Assembly: GCA_001940725.1 (NCBI GenBank) | Contig: MDVR01000121.1 | Span: 1 to 29,581 of the forward strand | Reading direction: 5' to 3' | DNA from: Candidatus Heimdallarchaeota archaeon LC_2 | Lineage (GTDB): Archaea; Asgardarchaeota; Heimdallarchaeia; Heimdallarchaeales; Kariarchaeaceae | Length of the DNA stretch: 29,581 bases | Shown here: positions 6,668 through 17,466 of the stretch, piece by piece | Layout: every line of letters begins with the position of its first letter | Numbering within the stretch: the first letter of the stretch is position 1 | Notes under the pieces: generated by a model | Database searches by the model: none | The model's input: the letters and a program-made list of their open reading frames with translations, nothing else | Told to the model about the DNA's origin: nothing | Translations under genes and position numbers: made by a program

Positions 6668-8431
6668 TCAGAAGTGTTTGTGAATAATATGTCCAGTTAT
6701 TTTTCCGTTTCTGATTTTGATTTTTGCATATCCAACCCGTTCTAGTTGAAGTATATCATCTTCGGTCGCAATTGAAATAGATGACTCAAAATAACCATCC
6801 ATCTGTCCCAAAGATTCTGGATTGATTTCGTTTTTGCTTTTCTGAAGTAATTCAGGTACTACCAAATTACCTGGAATGAAATCCGCAGTAATCCACTGCA
6901 ATTTTTTCTTAGCAGCCTTAATATCATCACCCGCATATTCAGATGTAATCAAATTTGATGTTATACTTTTAATTTTAATATTAAATAAATCTTTTAATCT
7001 AATTAAAGATCCTTCTTTGAATTTAGCCGTATCATCCTTGGATAAATAAAAATCCCCAGTAATGTCAAATTTTCGATTCCCATATTCAGGGTGATCCGGA
7101 TGGATGGGTAGTTCAAATTCGTTAACAGGAGAGTTTTCAACTTTTATTCTTATAGGATTAGGAATGAAGAAAAATCGTTTTGATATAGGTTCCAATAATT
7201 CCTTGGATTTAGCTTCAACTGTTTGCCAGGCAACTTGAGTATTTTTTGATGTCAAGCCTGCTTCTTGAATTATTAATCTAGCAGTATCTGGATGTAGACC
7301 TCGTTTCTTAATTCCAGCAAGGGTAACCAAACGAATATCATCCCAACCTGAAACTATTCCGGTTTCAACCAGTTCTCTAATTACTCGACCTTTGGTTGGA
7401 GTACCTTGAATATTAAATCGCCCGAATGAGAAAAATTCAGGAACTTTACCTCCAAACTTGGAAATCAGATTACTCTGAAGTTCTTGCCTCATGGTCCCAA
7501 ATTCGCCTGATCGAATCACATGAGTAATTCCCATTTTATATTCTAAAAAGGCCGATTCAAAGTCATACATGGGAAAAACTGGATAAAATTTGTCTAACAT
7601 TGGGTGTTGATCACTCACAATTCTAAGCATAGGGGGATCTCGCATCACCATATTATCGCTGGTCATGTCTCCAACCAATCTAACAATTGCCTCACCAACT
7701 TGATATTCTCCCGATAACATTCTATCAAATTCTTTAAGATTTTTTGAAACTGAGTGAGTTCTATGATTACATGAAATTGAAGCTTCTCTGTTTGTTTTTA
7801 CTAATTCTCCATCACATTTACAGACATAGAAAAATAGCTTGTTTATCCATTCTTTCGTAACATCATAAAATTCATCAATAAAATCAGACGCATTTATTTC
7901 TTCATCCCATGTTGCACCTAACCAAAGTAATCCTTCTTTTATTGCAACATAATATTTCTTTTTAACCATTGCTGGATTGGTATCATCAAACCTCAAAATT
8001 ACTTTTCCTTCATATTTATCAGCATAGATTCTATTAACAAGGAAATTCATTCCTTGTCCTAAATGAGGATATTTTGAAGGATCAGGTGCATATCTAACAA
8101 TAAACTTTCCTTTAACGGCATTTTTTAACTCGGGCAATTCTTTTTTTTGTTCAATTCTTTTAATTGCTTTTTTCTTCTTTCGTTGTTGATCTGATTTTTC
8201 GGCATCTGGGGCGATTTTGAGTAATTCATCCGATATTTGTTCTAAGCTTAATGATCTTACATCTGTGGCGATTTCAGAAATTAAACTTTGGATTTCTTTT
8301 GCTTGTGACCTTAAATCAGCTCGTTTTCCTAATAATTTTCCCAAAATTGCTTTTTCATTAGGATTACCATTGAAGAGTTTAGCATTCAATAGAACTTGTA
8401 TTCGAATAAATTTATTTAGATCGTCACTCAT
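6668..8431 (-). CDS. gltX: Glutamyl-tRNA synthetase, archaeal type, divergent motifs
   Basis: The 587-residue enzyme has the archaeal/eukaryotic GlxRS layout. It begins with a charged helical extension (residues 1-105), followed by the catalytic domain starting VRYAPDPSKYPHLGQG and ILRFDDTNP. A zinc-type knuckle (VCKC ... CNHR) comes next, then PMYDFESAFLEYKMGITHVIRSGEF, and a C-terminal beta-barrel anticodon domain. It should charge tRNA-Glu, and possibly tRNA-Gln if a transamidation route is used. The HIGH motif reads HLGQ (123-126), and the expected KMSKS region is GTPTKGRV, both weaker than the consensus. A GGAG precedes the ATG by nine nt. The family is clear, but the unusual motifs leave some doubt about normal charging activity. 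Confidence 0.9.
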   Translation of the reverse strand: MSDDLNKFIRIQVLLNAKLFNGNPNEKAILGKLLGKRADLRSQAKEIQSLISEIATDVRSLSLEQISDELLKIAPDAEKSDQQRKKKKAIKRIEQKKELPELKNAVKGKFIVRYAPDPSKYPHLGQGMNFLVNRIYADKYEGKVILRFDDTNPAMVKKKYYVAIKEGLLWLGATWDEEINASDFIDEFYDVTKEWINKLFFYVCKCDGELVKTNREASISCNHRTHSVSKNLKEFDRMLSGEYQVGEAIVRLVGDMTSDNMVMRDPPMLRIVSDQHPMLDKFYPVFPMYDFESAFLEYKMGITHVIRSGEFGTMRQELQSNLISKFGGKVPEFFSFGRFNIQGTPTKGRVIRELVETGIVSGWDDIRLVTLAGIKKRGLHPDTARLIIQEAGLTSKNTQVAWQTVEAKSKELLEPISKRFFFIPNPIRIKVENSPVNEFELPIHPDHPEYGNRKFDITGDFYLSKDDTAKFKEGSLIRLKDLFNIKIKSITSNLITSEYAGDDIKAAKKKLQWITADFIPGNLVVPELLQKSKNEINPESLGQMDGYFESSISIATEDDILQLERVGYAKIKIRNGKITGHIIHKHF

Positions 8432-8610
8432 CGATGTAATTCTCCTATTTACTACTGACGATTAATTGTCCACTATATTATGAAGATTATTTTAGCTTTC
8501 AATTTTTTCTAGTATAATCAAAATCTAGAAGAGTTAGAAAGAACAATAATTCCGATGTATTTCCCAGATAATACCGAGAGTAATATGTGGATACATACAT
8601 TATTTGTATA

Positions 8611-8928
8611 ATGGCATCATTCCGTTCAACCTCTTTCTACTTATCGCAATGGGCGAATAAGGAAGATGAACCCCCTGAATCCGTTAGAATGAAACCTCTT
8701 CTATTAGATATAGTTGAGAGTACAGACACACGCGAAGTTTGCAAAGGACAAATGTGTGCTTTATATTATAATATGAAATCTAAAGAATATGAGAGCTTTG
8801 GAAGTTGTATTAGGAAAACTCTCTGTACTGAAACTAGAATCATTAGAGATGCTTACTTTATTAAAACCGGATCTGTTGCAGAAACTCTCAATTCAATTAA
8901 TCATGCAGATCAATTAAACAATTGGTAA
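8611..8928 (+). CDS. Small protein with four cysteines, unknown function
   Basis: This open frame encodes 105 residues from the ATG at 8611 (a GTG at 8587 is also in frame). The composition is protein-like and hydrophilic, with cysteines at 44, 49, 66 and 72 (VCKGQMC ... SCIRKTLC) that could bind a metal or form disulfides. I recognise no family. It lies alone between the divergent GluRS gene and the convergent small GTPase gene. The Cys pattern and open frame support a real gene, but the evidence is moderate. Confidence 0.5.
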   Translation: MASFRSTSFYLSQWANKEDEPPESVRMKPLLLDIVESTDTREVCKGQMCALYYNMKSKEYESFGSCIRKTLCTETRIIRDAYFIKTGSVAETLNSINHADQLNNW

Positions 8929-8969
8929 AAGAAGATTTGAAAGGTTTTTTTATTTTTTTTTCTCCTAAT

Positions 8970-9515
8970 TCATACTTCTTTTGCCAATTCTATTTTTTCA
9001 ATATACGATTCGATGAAAGGAATAAAAATATCATGAACATGATGTCCCAACTTCGCTGATGTTTCTAGATATTGTCCATTCATTTTATCTGCATAAGTCT
9101 GACCTTCTTCCGTACTAATATCTCTTTCGTCTTCTAGGTCCCTCTTATTTCCAGCAAAAACGGTATTAATATCACCAACCTCATTACGAACTTCATCAAC
9201 CCAACGTGATAGATCTTCAAAACTTTTCCGTGATGTTAAATCAAATACAATTACAGCACCAGCTGCTCCTGCGTAATACCTTTTTCGAAGGGATGAAATG
9301 AATTCCTGACCTGCAGTATCAAACACCAGAACTTTAACTTTTCGTCCCTTGTACTCGATTCTTTTGACCATAAAATCAACTCCAAGGCTAGGTTTGTAGG
9401 TTTCAGAAAATTTATCACGAGCAAAGCGATTAGCCAGGCTTGTTTTACCTACACTTCCATTACCTAGCAAAATAACCTTAATTTTTATTTCATCTGTTTG
9501 ACTCATAGAGAACAT
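8970..9515 (-). CDS. Ras/Rab-like small GTPase
   Basis: The 181-residue protein is a complete small GTPase: P-loop GNGSVGKT (18-25), switch I YKPSLGVDF (Ser43 where Rab/Ras proteins normally have the Mg-binding Thr), DTAGQE (66-71), NKRD (123-126) and ETSAK (151-155). The order and spacing match the Ras/Rab superfamily. There is no C-terminal cysteine, so lipid anchoring of the eukaryotic kind is not expected. Such Rab-like GTPases are abundant in Asgard archaea but occur elsewhere too. A TATA-like AATAAAATTA about 26 nt upstream fits the ATG at 9515. An alternative ATG is at 9506. The partner or process is unknown. Confidence 0.92.
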   Translation of the reverse strand: MFSMSQTDEIKIKVILLGNGSVGKTSLANRFARDKFSETYKPSLGVDFMVKRIEYKGRKVKVLVFDTAGQEFISSLRKRYYAGAAGAVIVFDLTSRKSFEDLSRWVDEVRNEVGDINTVFAGNKRDLEDERDISTEEGQTYADKMNGQYLETSAKLGHHVHDIFIPFIESYIEKIELAKEV

Positions 9516-9752
9516 CCTTAGCGGTCAGAAGATAATTTTATTTCATTCTTGCATTATTAATACTACCCCATATAAATTTCAAATTATTAAAAAATTCAGC
9601 ATGATTTAGGACGATGATACGACAAAGTAAATTTTCGTAACAAATCCTTTCTCATAACACAATAATATTGGAGATATTGGCACTACAAGTACATTCTAAA
9701 CAGCACAGTTTACTCCCACAAGATAAACCCCTCTAACATCATATCAGCATGA

Positions 9753-10001
9753 TCATTTTTGTATACATTTTCTAATATCAAAGAAAATGATTGCTTCACA
9801 TTCTACTAGCCTATATCCGATGTCGCCATCACTTTCCCATTTTGTTTTTTTAACCAATAAAGGTTCCATTGAAATAGGTTCTGTTCCTTTGGAACGGTGC
9901 TTCTTTCTGCTTCTCATCCTGCTGGGATCAACAAAGACAGCATTCCCGCGATCTTTAACTACTGGGAGACCATTTTTAGTCCGTGAACTGAGTACCAGCA
10001 T
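9753..10001 (-). CDS. Probable small basic protein, unknown function
   Basis: A minus-strand frame from an ATG encodes 82 residues. The product is rich in Arg/Lys (DPSRMRSRKKHRSKGTE) with a more ordered C-terminal part (SDGDIGYRLVECEAIIFFD). Its DNA is less AT-rich than its surroundings. The overlapping plus-strand frame is hydrophobic and Ser-rich and looks like a shadow. AGGA lies directly before the ATG, too close to be a normal ribosome site. I know no family. It could be a small nucleic-acid-binding protein, but that rests only on charge. Confidence 0.45.
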   Translation of the reverse strand: MLVLSSRTKNGLPVVKDRGNAVFVDPSRMRSRKKHRSKGTEPISMEPLLVKKTKWESDGDIGYRLVECEAIIFFDIRKCIQK

Positions 10002-10823
10002 TCCTGTTATTTTAGATTACAAAAAACAGGGTAGGATAACCATTATAGCTTTTCAGTACACTTCCAACTTTTCCGTTCTTCTTCTTTCTTAGAAGAAGCT
10101 ACAGGTAGACACTTACCTAGTCCTCTTACTCCTTTATTTCTAAAGGAAATAAGTTAAATTTGTACAATCATTAGATTGCAACTTCTATTATTATGTGATT
10201 TGACTATTTAAAGTACTGAAATTAAAAAATCAATAACTAGCTAAGGTATTAAAAAAAAAAGCATGGAATTTAACAAACAAAAATTTCACCATATCAATAT
10301 TTAACATGTTTTCTCAGCATTTAGGATGTAAAATATTTAAACTACTTTGGATTGTAATCTGCATCTCATGAAACGTGATTCTATGGAGAACACTATTAAT
10401 ATTAGGGAAGGAGACATGAAAGAGCCATCTAGAAATGAAATATGATTATACTCCCCATAATCATTGAATTTACAATATGAGTTGGCGCTAAATAACTAGT
10501 AATTGGTTCTATTGTCAATCAGCAAAGTATGAAAAAGAAAAGCGGGTTGATTTTCATTTTATTGAATTTAGAGAGTTCGACCAACAACAATTATGTCTAA
10601 TACTCCTGTCAAGATAGCGTAGAGGCGATTATTCAAATTGAATTTTGGAAGGTTTTCAGACCGTCTTTGTGGCATTCATAACCACACTCCGAAATGCTTA
10701 TGTATCATTAATACAAGAACACAATCACTTAATACCACAAATTTGATGTTTGGAAACCCCATAATGGATTTCAAGTATCTGATTTTTGGCATAAGTATTA
10801 TAAAACAAGGAGAAAAATCAAAA
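10002..10823. other. Large spacer with consecutive small hairpins, no clear gene
   Basis: About 820 bp lack a convincing gene. At 10081-10152 three hairpins follow one another: CTTCTT/AAGAAG (10081-10098), AGGTA/TACCT (10103-10118) and TTATTTC/GAAATAA (10134-10152). They could be part of a leader or small RNA, on the minus strand ahead of the 82-residue protein. At 10407-10445 an AAGGAG followed by ATG opens a nine-codon frame. The remainder is AT-rich. Confidence 0.4.
10796..10812 (+). promoter_or_regulatory. TATA-like box and Shine-Dalgarno of the histone-fold gene
   Basis: TATTATAAAA (10796-10805) is followed by AAGGAG (10807-10812), 11 nt before the ATG at 10824. The ribosome site picks this ATG rather than the more upstream in-frame starts. 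The TATA element would put the transcript start very near the ATG, so an earlier promoter must be used if the Shine-Dalgarno is to be transcribed. Confidence 0.45.
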
Positions 10824-10997
10824 ATGGTAGAACTATTAGTACAAAGCAAAGTAAGAGCATACATAAAGAAGAAAGGACTAAACACTGGTGGAGATTCACT
10901 AGAAGCCCTCGAGAAAACCTTCAAGAAAATGCTTGATAACGCATCCGCTCGTGCAAAAGGAAATGACAGAAAAACCCTTATGGCCAGAGATTGCTAA
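10824..10997 (+). CDS. Small histone-fold protein (DUF1931-like)
   Basis: The 57-residue product begins MVELLVQSKVRAYIKKKG and ends KGNDRKTLMARDC. The first helix, a Gly-containing turn, the long second helix (SLEALEKTFKKMLDNASARAKG) and the RKT-x4-D element match short archaeal histone-fold proteins of the DUF1931 type. In histones the RKT-D region forms the DNA-contacting loop before helix 3. Here the chain stops at that point, so the third helix is missing or extremely short. It is probably a DNA-binding or dimerising chromatin-type protein. The in-frame extension upstream (from 10638) has poor composition and is not likely to be translated. Confidence 0.75.
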   Translation: MVELLVQSKVRAYIKKKGLNTGGDSLEALEKTFKKMLDNASARAKGNDRKTLMARDC

Positions 10998-11082
10998 ATA
11001 TCAAAAATCTAAAAACAAAAAAATTAAAATTTAAATAAAAATCACAAATCACATTACAGATAACTGGAATAAATTGTTTGAA

Positions 11083-11382
11083 TTAATTTTCTGTATCCTC
11101 AGAAAAATCAACTGATCGAGAATCCCTTTTTGATTTGATCATTGTAGCTTTGTTTATTCTGTATGATCCTATAATAATAAATGGCGACCCAACAAATATT
11201 CCTACCATGAATTGACCAGCACTAATAAAGAAAAGAGTGACTAATGTTCCAAGAAATATAAAGAGGAAACCTCTAACCATTGAAGGTGCCTTATCAATTT
11301 TTGGACTAATTTTATCGGGAATTTTCCCTTTTTTCTGCAACTTTTCATGTGCCAATCTCCGCATATCACTACGCTTACTCAC
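11083..11382 (-). CDS. Small membrane protein, two TM helices, unknown function
   Basis: The 99-residue protein has a basic N-terminus (MSKRSDMRRLAHEKLQKKGK), two adjacent hydrophobic helices (~36-56 and ~58-74) forming a hairpin, and a charged C-terminus. Both ends should face the cytoplasm. The start is GTG. A TATA-like TTTATTAA about 20-26 nt upstream supports it. I recognise no family. Confidence 0.65.
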   Translation of the reverse strand: MSKRSDMRRLAHEKLQKKGKIPDKISPKIDKAPSMVRGFLFIFLGTLVTLFFISAGQFMVGIFVGSPFIIIGSYRINKATMIKSKRDSRSVDFSEDTEN

Positions 11383-11554
11383 AAAGTGTAATTAATAAAC
11401 TAATGGAAAAATAAATCGGTTGTTTAAGACTAACAAAATAACTCTAAAACATAAAAGTTAACATTTTTTATAAATCAAATCTCAATTTAGAGTTTTTTTT
11501 ACAATTCCATCGATACCCTATTATTATATGTAGAAAGAATACTATTTGACGCCT

Positions 11555-12157
11555 ATGGTAGCAAATCAATTTCGTCCTGTCGTATCAAAATTACTTAATC
11601 CGGTATATGAAAGACTAGCTAAATGGGGAGTACACCCTAACATGATAACCATGGTCGGGCTAGCAATGGGAATTATTGCTGGTTGGGCCTTTGCTTCAGA
11701 GGCTTACCTTGTCGCATCCATTGCAATTGTATTATCTGGTATTCTTGATGTACTAGATGGAGGAGTTGCACGAGTTGGAGGATATGCATCCGGTGAAGGA
11801 GCATTTTTGGATTCTGTTGCAGATCGATTAGGTGAATCTGCAATATTTATTGGAATTGTTCTCGGGTTCTCAGAACTTACACACCAATTACTTGGTCTTA
11901 GTTTGTTAGTTGCTTCTTTTTCAATCAGCTATCTTAGAGCAAGAGGTGAAGGCTTAGGAGTAGAGTTAGCCGGAATTGGAGTTATGGAAAGAGCTGAAAG
12001 AATGACAGCATTATTTGTTGCTGCCCTGCTAGCTCATTTCTACGGAGCGAATGTTCTAGTATTATCGTTATTTGTGATTTTTATCCTTGTAGTAATTACA
12101 GCGATCCACCGTTTTGTTAGAGTTTATAGCGAACTGAAAGTAAGCACATTAGCATGA
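11555..12157 (+). CDS. Archaetidylinositol phosphate synthase-like CDP-alcohol phosphotransferase
   Basis: The 200-residue, multi-pass membrane enzyme carries the complete signature D65-x2-D68-G69-x2-A72-R73-x8-G82-x3-D86-x3-D90. The opening NQFRPVVSKLLNPVYERLAKWGVHPNMIT matches the archaeal AIP-synthase/PgsA-like group, which transfers a polar head group from or to CDP-archaeol in membrane lipid synthesis. Inositol 1-phosphate is the likely acceptor but is not proven. A TATA-like TATTATAT at 11522-11529 is about 26 nt ahead of this ATG. A TTG nine nt upstream is also in frame. The gene is divergent from the 11083-11382 membrane protein and differs from the DIPPS-like enzyme at 2238. Confidence 0.85.
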   Translation: MVANQFRPVVSKLLNPVYERLAKWGVHPNMITMVGLAMGIIAGWAFASEAYLVASIAIVLSGILDVLDGGVARVGGYASGEGAFLDSVADRLGESAIFIGIVLGFSELTHQLLGLSLLVASFSISYLRARGEGLGVELAGIGVMERAERMTALFVAALLAHFYGANVLVLSLFVIFILVVITAIHRFVRVYSELKVSTLA

Positions 12158-12242
12158 TTAATTTTTCAATATAAATTATAGATACCTCAATATTACTTAG
12201 GTAACATCGTAATACAAATAGTTTAAACATCATGATAATGTG

Positions 12243-13346
12243 ATGCAAGGAGATGAGATAGCACCAGCTGAGTTCTTATTAGGAAAATTAGCTTCTGATT
12301 TCTTAAAAGTGCACACTCCCCCATTAAATCTTACCACATTAACAAAAAATGGTATTAGAAAATTTAATTTAATTATTTCATCCCTACTATTACTAGAATT
12401 ACTATTAGGGATTTTGATAATTGCAAACTTAACTGTTACTAGAAGATTAAATTATATTGTAATTTTTCTTCTCTTACTACGAATTATTATTATCGCTAAA
12501 AAAAATACTTCTTTGACCCATCGTTATGCACCTGATTTAGCTTCACATAGCTATATCAAATTCTCATTCTCGTTTGTTCAATTACTGCTATCAAGTGCCG
12601 TATTATTAGTGTTTTCTATTTCTATTTTCATATTTAAAGTATTAACCCCAGAGCTAGAATTGCTTGATGAAAATAAATTGATCCTATTTGTGATAGTTAT
12701 TTTTTATATTAATGTTGTATCAGATTTAGCTTTAGTAGCCTTGGGGAAAGGTGTTGGGATATTTGGTCAATCTCATCGAATTAAAACTTTAGTTCATAAT
12801 ATTAGTGAACTGTCAAAAATAAAAGGTAAACAATCAACCCAGTTAGCAATCCTAAGGTCGGCAAATTGGATATTAGTATATTATTTTCTCGTCAATATAC
12901 AAATTACATGGTTGTTGACACCCTACGTAATAATTTCATTTTATTATATGCAAAAATGGGAAAAAGTAAATTCTTCATCCTTATTTATGGAAATTCGAAG
13001 CGAAATTGCAATGGGAAAACCAGCTATGCTTCCGCACAAATTATTTATGCCACAAGAGCAATCCATTGATTCTAACGAAGGTAATTTTACAATAAATGAA
13101 AGTTCTGTTTCAAAACAATTTTTGAATTATCAGAAAAAACCAGGAAAAAACCCATTGCGAAATAATAAATTACAAAACTTGGGAGCAATTGCTGCCCAGA
13201 GTTTAAGCAAAATTGCTGAAATAATAAAAGAAGAAGAAAATGTACTTCCAAGTAATTTAACGTCTTATTGTAATAACTGCAATATGGAAGTAATAAATTC
13301 ACGTAATTTCTGTTCTTATTGTGGTGAAAGAAATCAGCAATTCTAA
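12243..13346 (+). CDS. Polytopic membrane protein with C-terminal zinc ribbon
   Basis: The 367-residue protein has hydrophobic helices at roughly 42-62, 70-85, 107-132, 145-168 and 207-238, a cytoplasmic-looking linker rich in Asn and Ser, and a C-terminal zinc ribbon with CNNC (C343, C346) and CSYC (C357, C360). Such ribbon-tailed membrane proteins are common in archaea and their roles are mostly unknown. A GTG precedes the ATG by one codon, and either may be used. No catalytic motif is visible. Confidence 0.72.
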   Translation: MQGDEIAPAEFLLGKLASDFLKVHTPPLNLTTLTKNGIRKFNLIISSLLLLELLLGILIIANLTVTRRLNYIVIFLLLLRIIIIAKKNTSLTHRYAPDLASHSYIKFSFSFVQLLLSSAVLLVFSISIFIFKVLTPELELLDENKLILFVIVIFYINVVSDLALVALGKGVGIFGQSHRIKTLVHNISELSKIKGKQSTQLAILRSANWILVYYFLVNIQITWLLTPYVIISFYYMQKWEKVNSSSLFMEIRSEIAMGKPAMLPHKLFMPQEQSIDSNEGNFTINESSVSKQFLNYQKKPGKNPLRNNKLQNLGAIAAQSLSKIAEIIKEEENVLPSNLTSYCNNCNMEVINSRNFCSYCGERNQQF

Positions 13347-13397
13347 ATTATAGTTATAATTGCTCATCAGTTTAATTTTATTTGCTCACCAACGGGC

Positions 13398-13419
13398 TCT
13401 TCCTTACTTGTTAGGAAGA
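13398..13419. terminator. Hairpin between convergent genes, possible terminator
   Basis: TCTTCCT (13398-13404) and AGGAAGA (13413-13419) form a perfect 7-bp stem with an 8-nt loop between the stops of the convergent 12243 gene and katG. It has no clean T-run, so termination is possible but not certain. Confidence 0.4.
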
Positions 13420-13467
13420 CTCCTCATATAAATTGTACTAACGGACTGGACTTTGTTTGTCAACCAC

Positions 13468-15994
<2,527 letters not shown>

Positions 15995-16903
15995 TTGGCC
16001 GGCGAATTTATAATAATAGTAATCATTGTAATTGCTCTCTATTTAATCTTTAAGGGTGATGATGGAACAAAAAAACGTCGAAAAAGAAGACTTAAACAAT
16101 CTACAAATGACCCTTACACATCTAGACAGACAGGTAGAGATGCACCAAGAAGAGAAGCACCTAGACAATCAAGACGAAGTTCAAGTCGAACAAATTCATC
16201 ATTTATTAGATCTGCAAAAAGAGAAGAAAGTCGGAAAAATTATGATGAAGCCTCAGATCTATACTTAAAAGGAAATCAAGTATACTCATCAGCCAAAATG
16301 AAACTTTTGAAAGGCCCTTCAGGAGCACCAGAAGCGATAAATTTAATTGATATCAACGCTCCAGATCAAACAGAAACAATAACTAGAAACCTAGTAAACG
16401 AATTTTATTACAGATTAAATCAACCAGCGACTGCTGCCGCGATTTTACGCGCAGGGGGGCAAAACGAAGAAGCAATTGCTGTTGAAGTAGCAGCAGGAAT
16501 TCCATCTCAAGCAATTATTGTTGCTACTCCAAATACACCCACAAATGCAGCAGAACCAGAAATTCTTTCATCTGAACTAGACCAAGTTGATACTTCTCCT
16601 CAAGAAATAATACAAGAGAAGGCTATTTTAACTTCTGATGAGAATAATAGTGATGTGGTGGGAGATATCCCTGATGAAACTTCTAAAATTGACACTATTT
16701 CAAATACTTTAATGATGGCTTCAGTAAATCTAACTGATGCTTGCTCTGTTTGTAAAAAGCCTATAAATGCTGGTGACAGTTTCTTACAATGTTTAAGTTG
16801 TGGGAAACCAGGGCATTTCAAGCATTTAGCTGAGATGGTCAAAGTCACAGGAAAATGTCCTATTTGCAGGGAGAGATTAGTTATCGGCATGTTTGATCTT
16901 TAA
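15995..16903 (+). CDS. Membrane-anchored protein with C-terminal RING-like zinc domain
   Basis: The 302-residue protein starts with TTG, supported by AGGTGA seven nt upstream. Residues 4-20 form a single TM anchor, followed by a very basic stretch (KKRRKRRLK) and an Arg/Ser-rich linker to ~70. A helical segment follows (~72-175; EESRKNYDEASDLYLKGNQVY, then TAAAILRAGGQNEEAIAVEVAAG) that resembles TPR-like repeats. After an acidic linker, C250, C253, C266, C269, H274, H277, C288 and C291 form a cross-brace-type set, CSVC ... CLSC ... H-x2-H ... CPIC, as in RING or related treble-clef folds. A cytoplasmic membrane-bound adaptor or E3-like role is possible but unproven. No E1, E2 or ubiquitin gene is in the window. 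Confidence 0.8.
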   Translation: MAGEFIIIVIIVIALYLIFKGDDGTKKRRKRRLKQSTNDPYTSRQTGRDAPRREAPRQSRRSSSRTNSSFIRSAKREESRKNYDEASDLYLKGNQVYSSAKMKLLKGPSGAPEAINLIDINAPDQTETITRNLVNEFYYRLNQPATAAAILRAGGQNEEAIAVEVAAGIPSQAIIVATPNTPTNAAEPEILSSELDQVDTSPQEIIQEKAILTSDENNSDVVGDIPDETSKIDTISNTLMMASVNLTDACSVCKKPINAGDSFLQCLSCGKPGHFKHLAEMVKVTGKCPICRERLVIGMFDL

Positions 16904-16977
16904 TATTCTAGAAAAAGTAAATATCAATAATTTTTAGCTGAATATTTTTCAATCCTATAATATAATTCAATTTAGAG

Positions 16978-17466
16978 ATGGCAATTTTAACTCCTAATCA
17001 GATAGGAAACGCTGTACGCGATATGCTTGATAAAACAAAACAAATTCAACATGCTGGTGTTGATTTAACTGTGAATAAAATTGAAAAGTTTGTGGGTGAA
17101 GGGTTTTTAGCTCAGGATAATAAAGATAGAGTATTACCTGATATTGAAGAAATGAAAATTGAAAATGGTATTTACCAATTAAATCCTGGTGGATATATTG
17201 TCAGATATAATGAAAGCATTCATGTCCCTCTAAATGCAGCTGCATTAACTCTTCCAAGATCATCTCTGATGAGGTCAGGTGCCACAATACATTCAGCAGT
17301 TTGGGATCCTGGATATGAAGGCAAAGGGATGGGACTACTTACAGTTTTTCATAAAATAAAAATCCAAAAGAATTCAAGGATCGCTCAAATTATTTTCTTT
17401 TCATTATCAAATGAGGTAAAAACAGGATATTCAGGTACATATCAGGGAGAGGGATTTGATCGTTAG
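16978..17466 (+). CDS. dCTP deaminase / dUTPase family protein
   Basis: The 162-residue protein has the trimeric dCTP deaminase-dUTPase fold signatures: LPRSSLMRSGA at 92-102, VWDPGYEGKG at 108-117, RIAQIIFF near 134 and a C-terminal TYQGEG. It should act on dCTP or dUTP to keep uracil out of DNA and supply dUMP. Which of deaminase, dUTPase or both cannot be decided without structural comparison, because the decisive residues differ little between subfamilies. It lies 74 nt after the RING-like gene. Confidence 0.85.
   Translation: MAILTPNQIGNAVRDMLDKTKQIQHAGVDLTVNKIEKFVGEGFLAQDNKDRVLPDIEEMKIENGIYQLNPGGYIVRYNESIHVPLNAAALTLPRSSLMRSGATIHSAVWDPGYEGKGMGLLTVFHKIKIQKNSRIAQIIFFSLSNEVKTGYSGTYQGEGFDR

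Noticed and set aside
9787..10092. Plus-strand 101-codon frame opposite the small basic protein
   Set aside because: It has hydrophobic, Ser-rich composition without domain features. The minus-strand frame is more protein-like.
10416..10445. Nine-codon frame behind AAGGAG
   Set aside because: It is too short to separate from chance and has no downstream gene close enough for a leader peptide.
10638..10823. N-terminal extension of the histone-fold protein
   Set aside because: It is rich in Cys, His and Asn and unlike the family. The Shine-Dalgarno and the family alignment favour the ATG at 10824.
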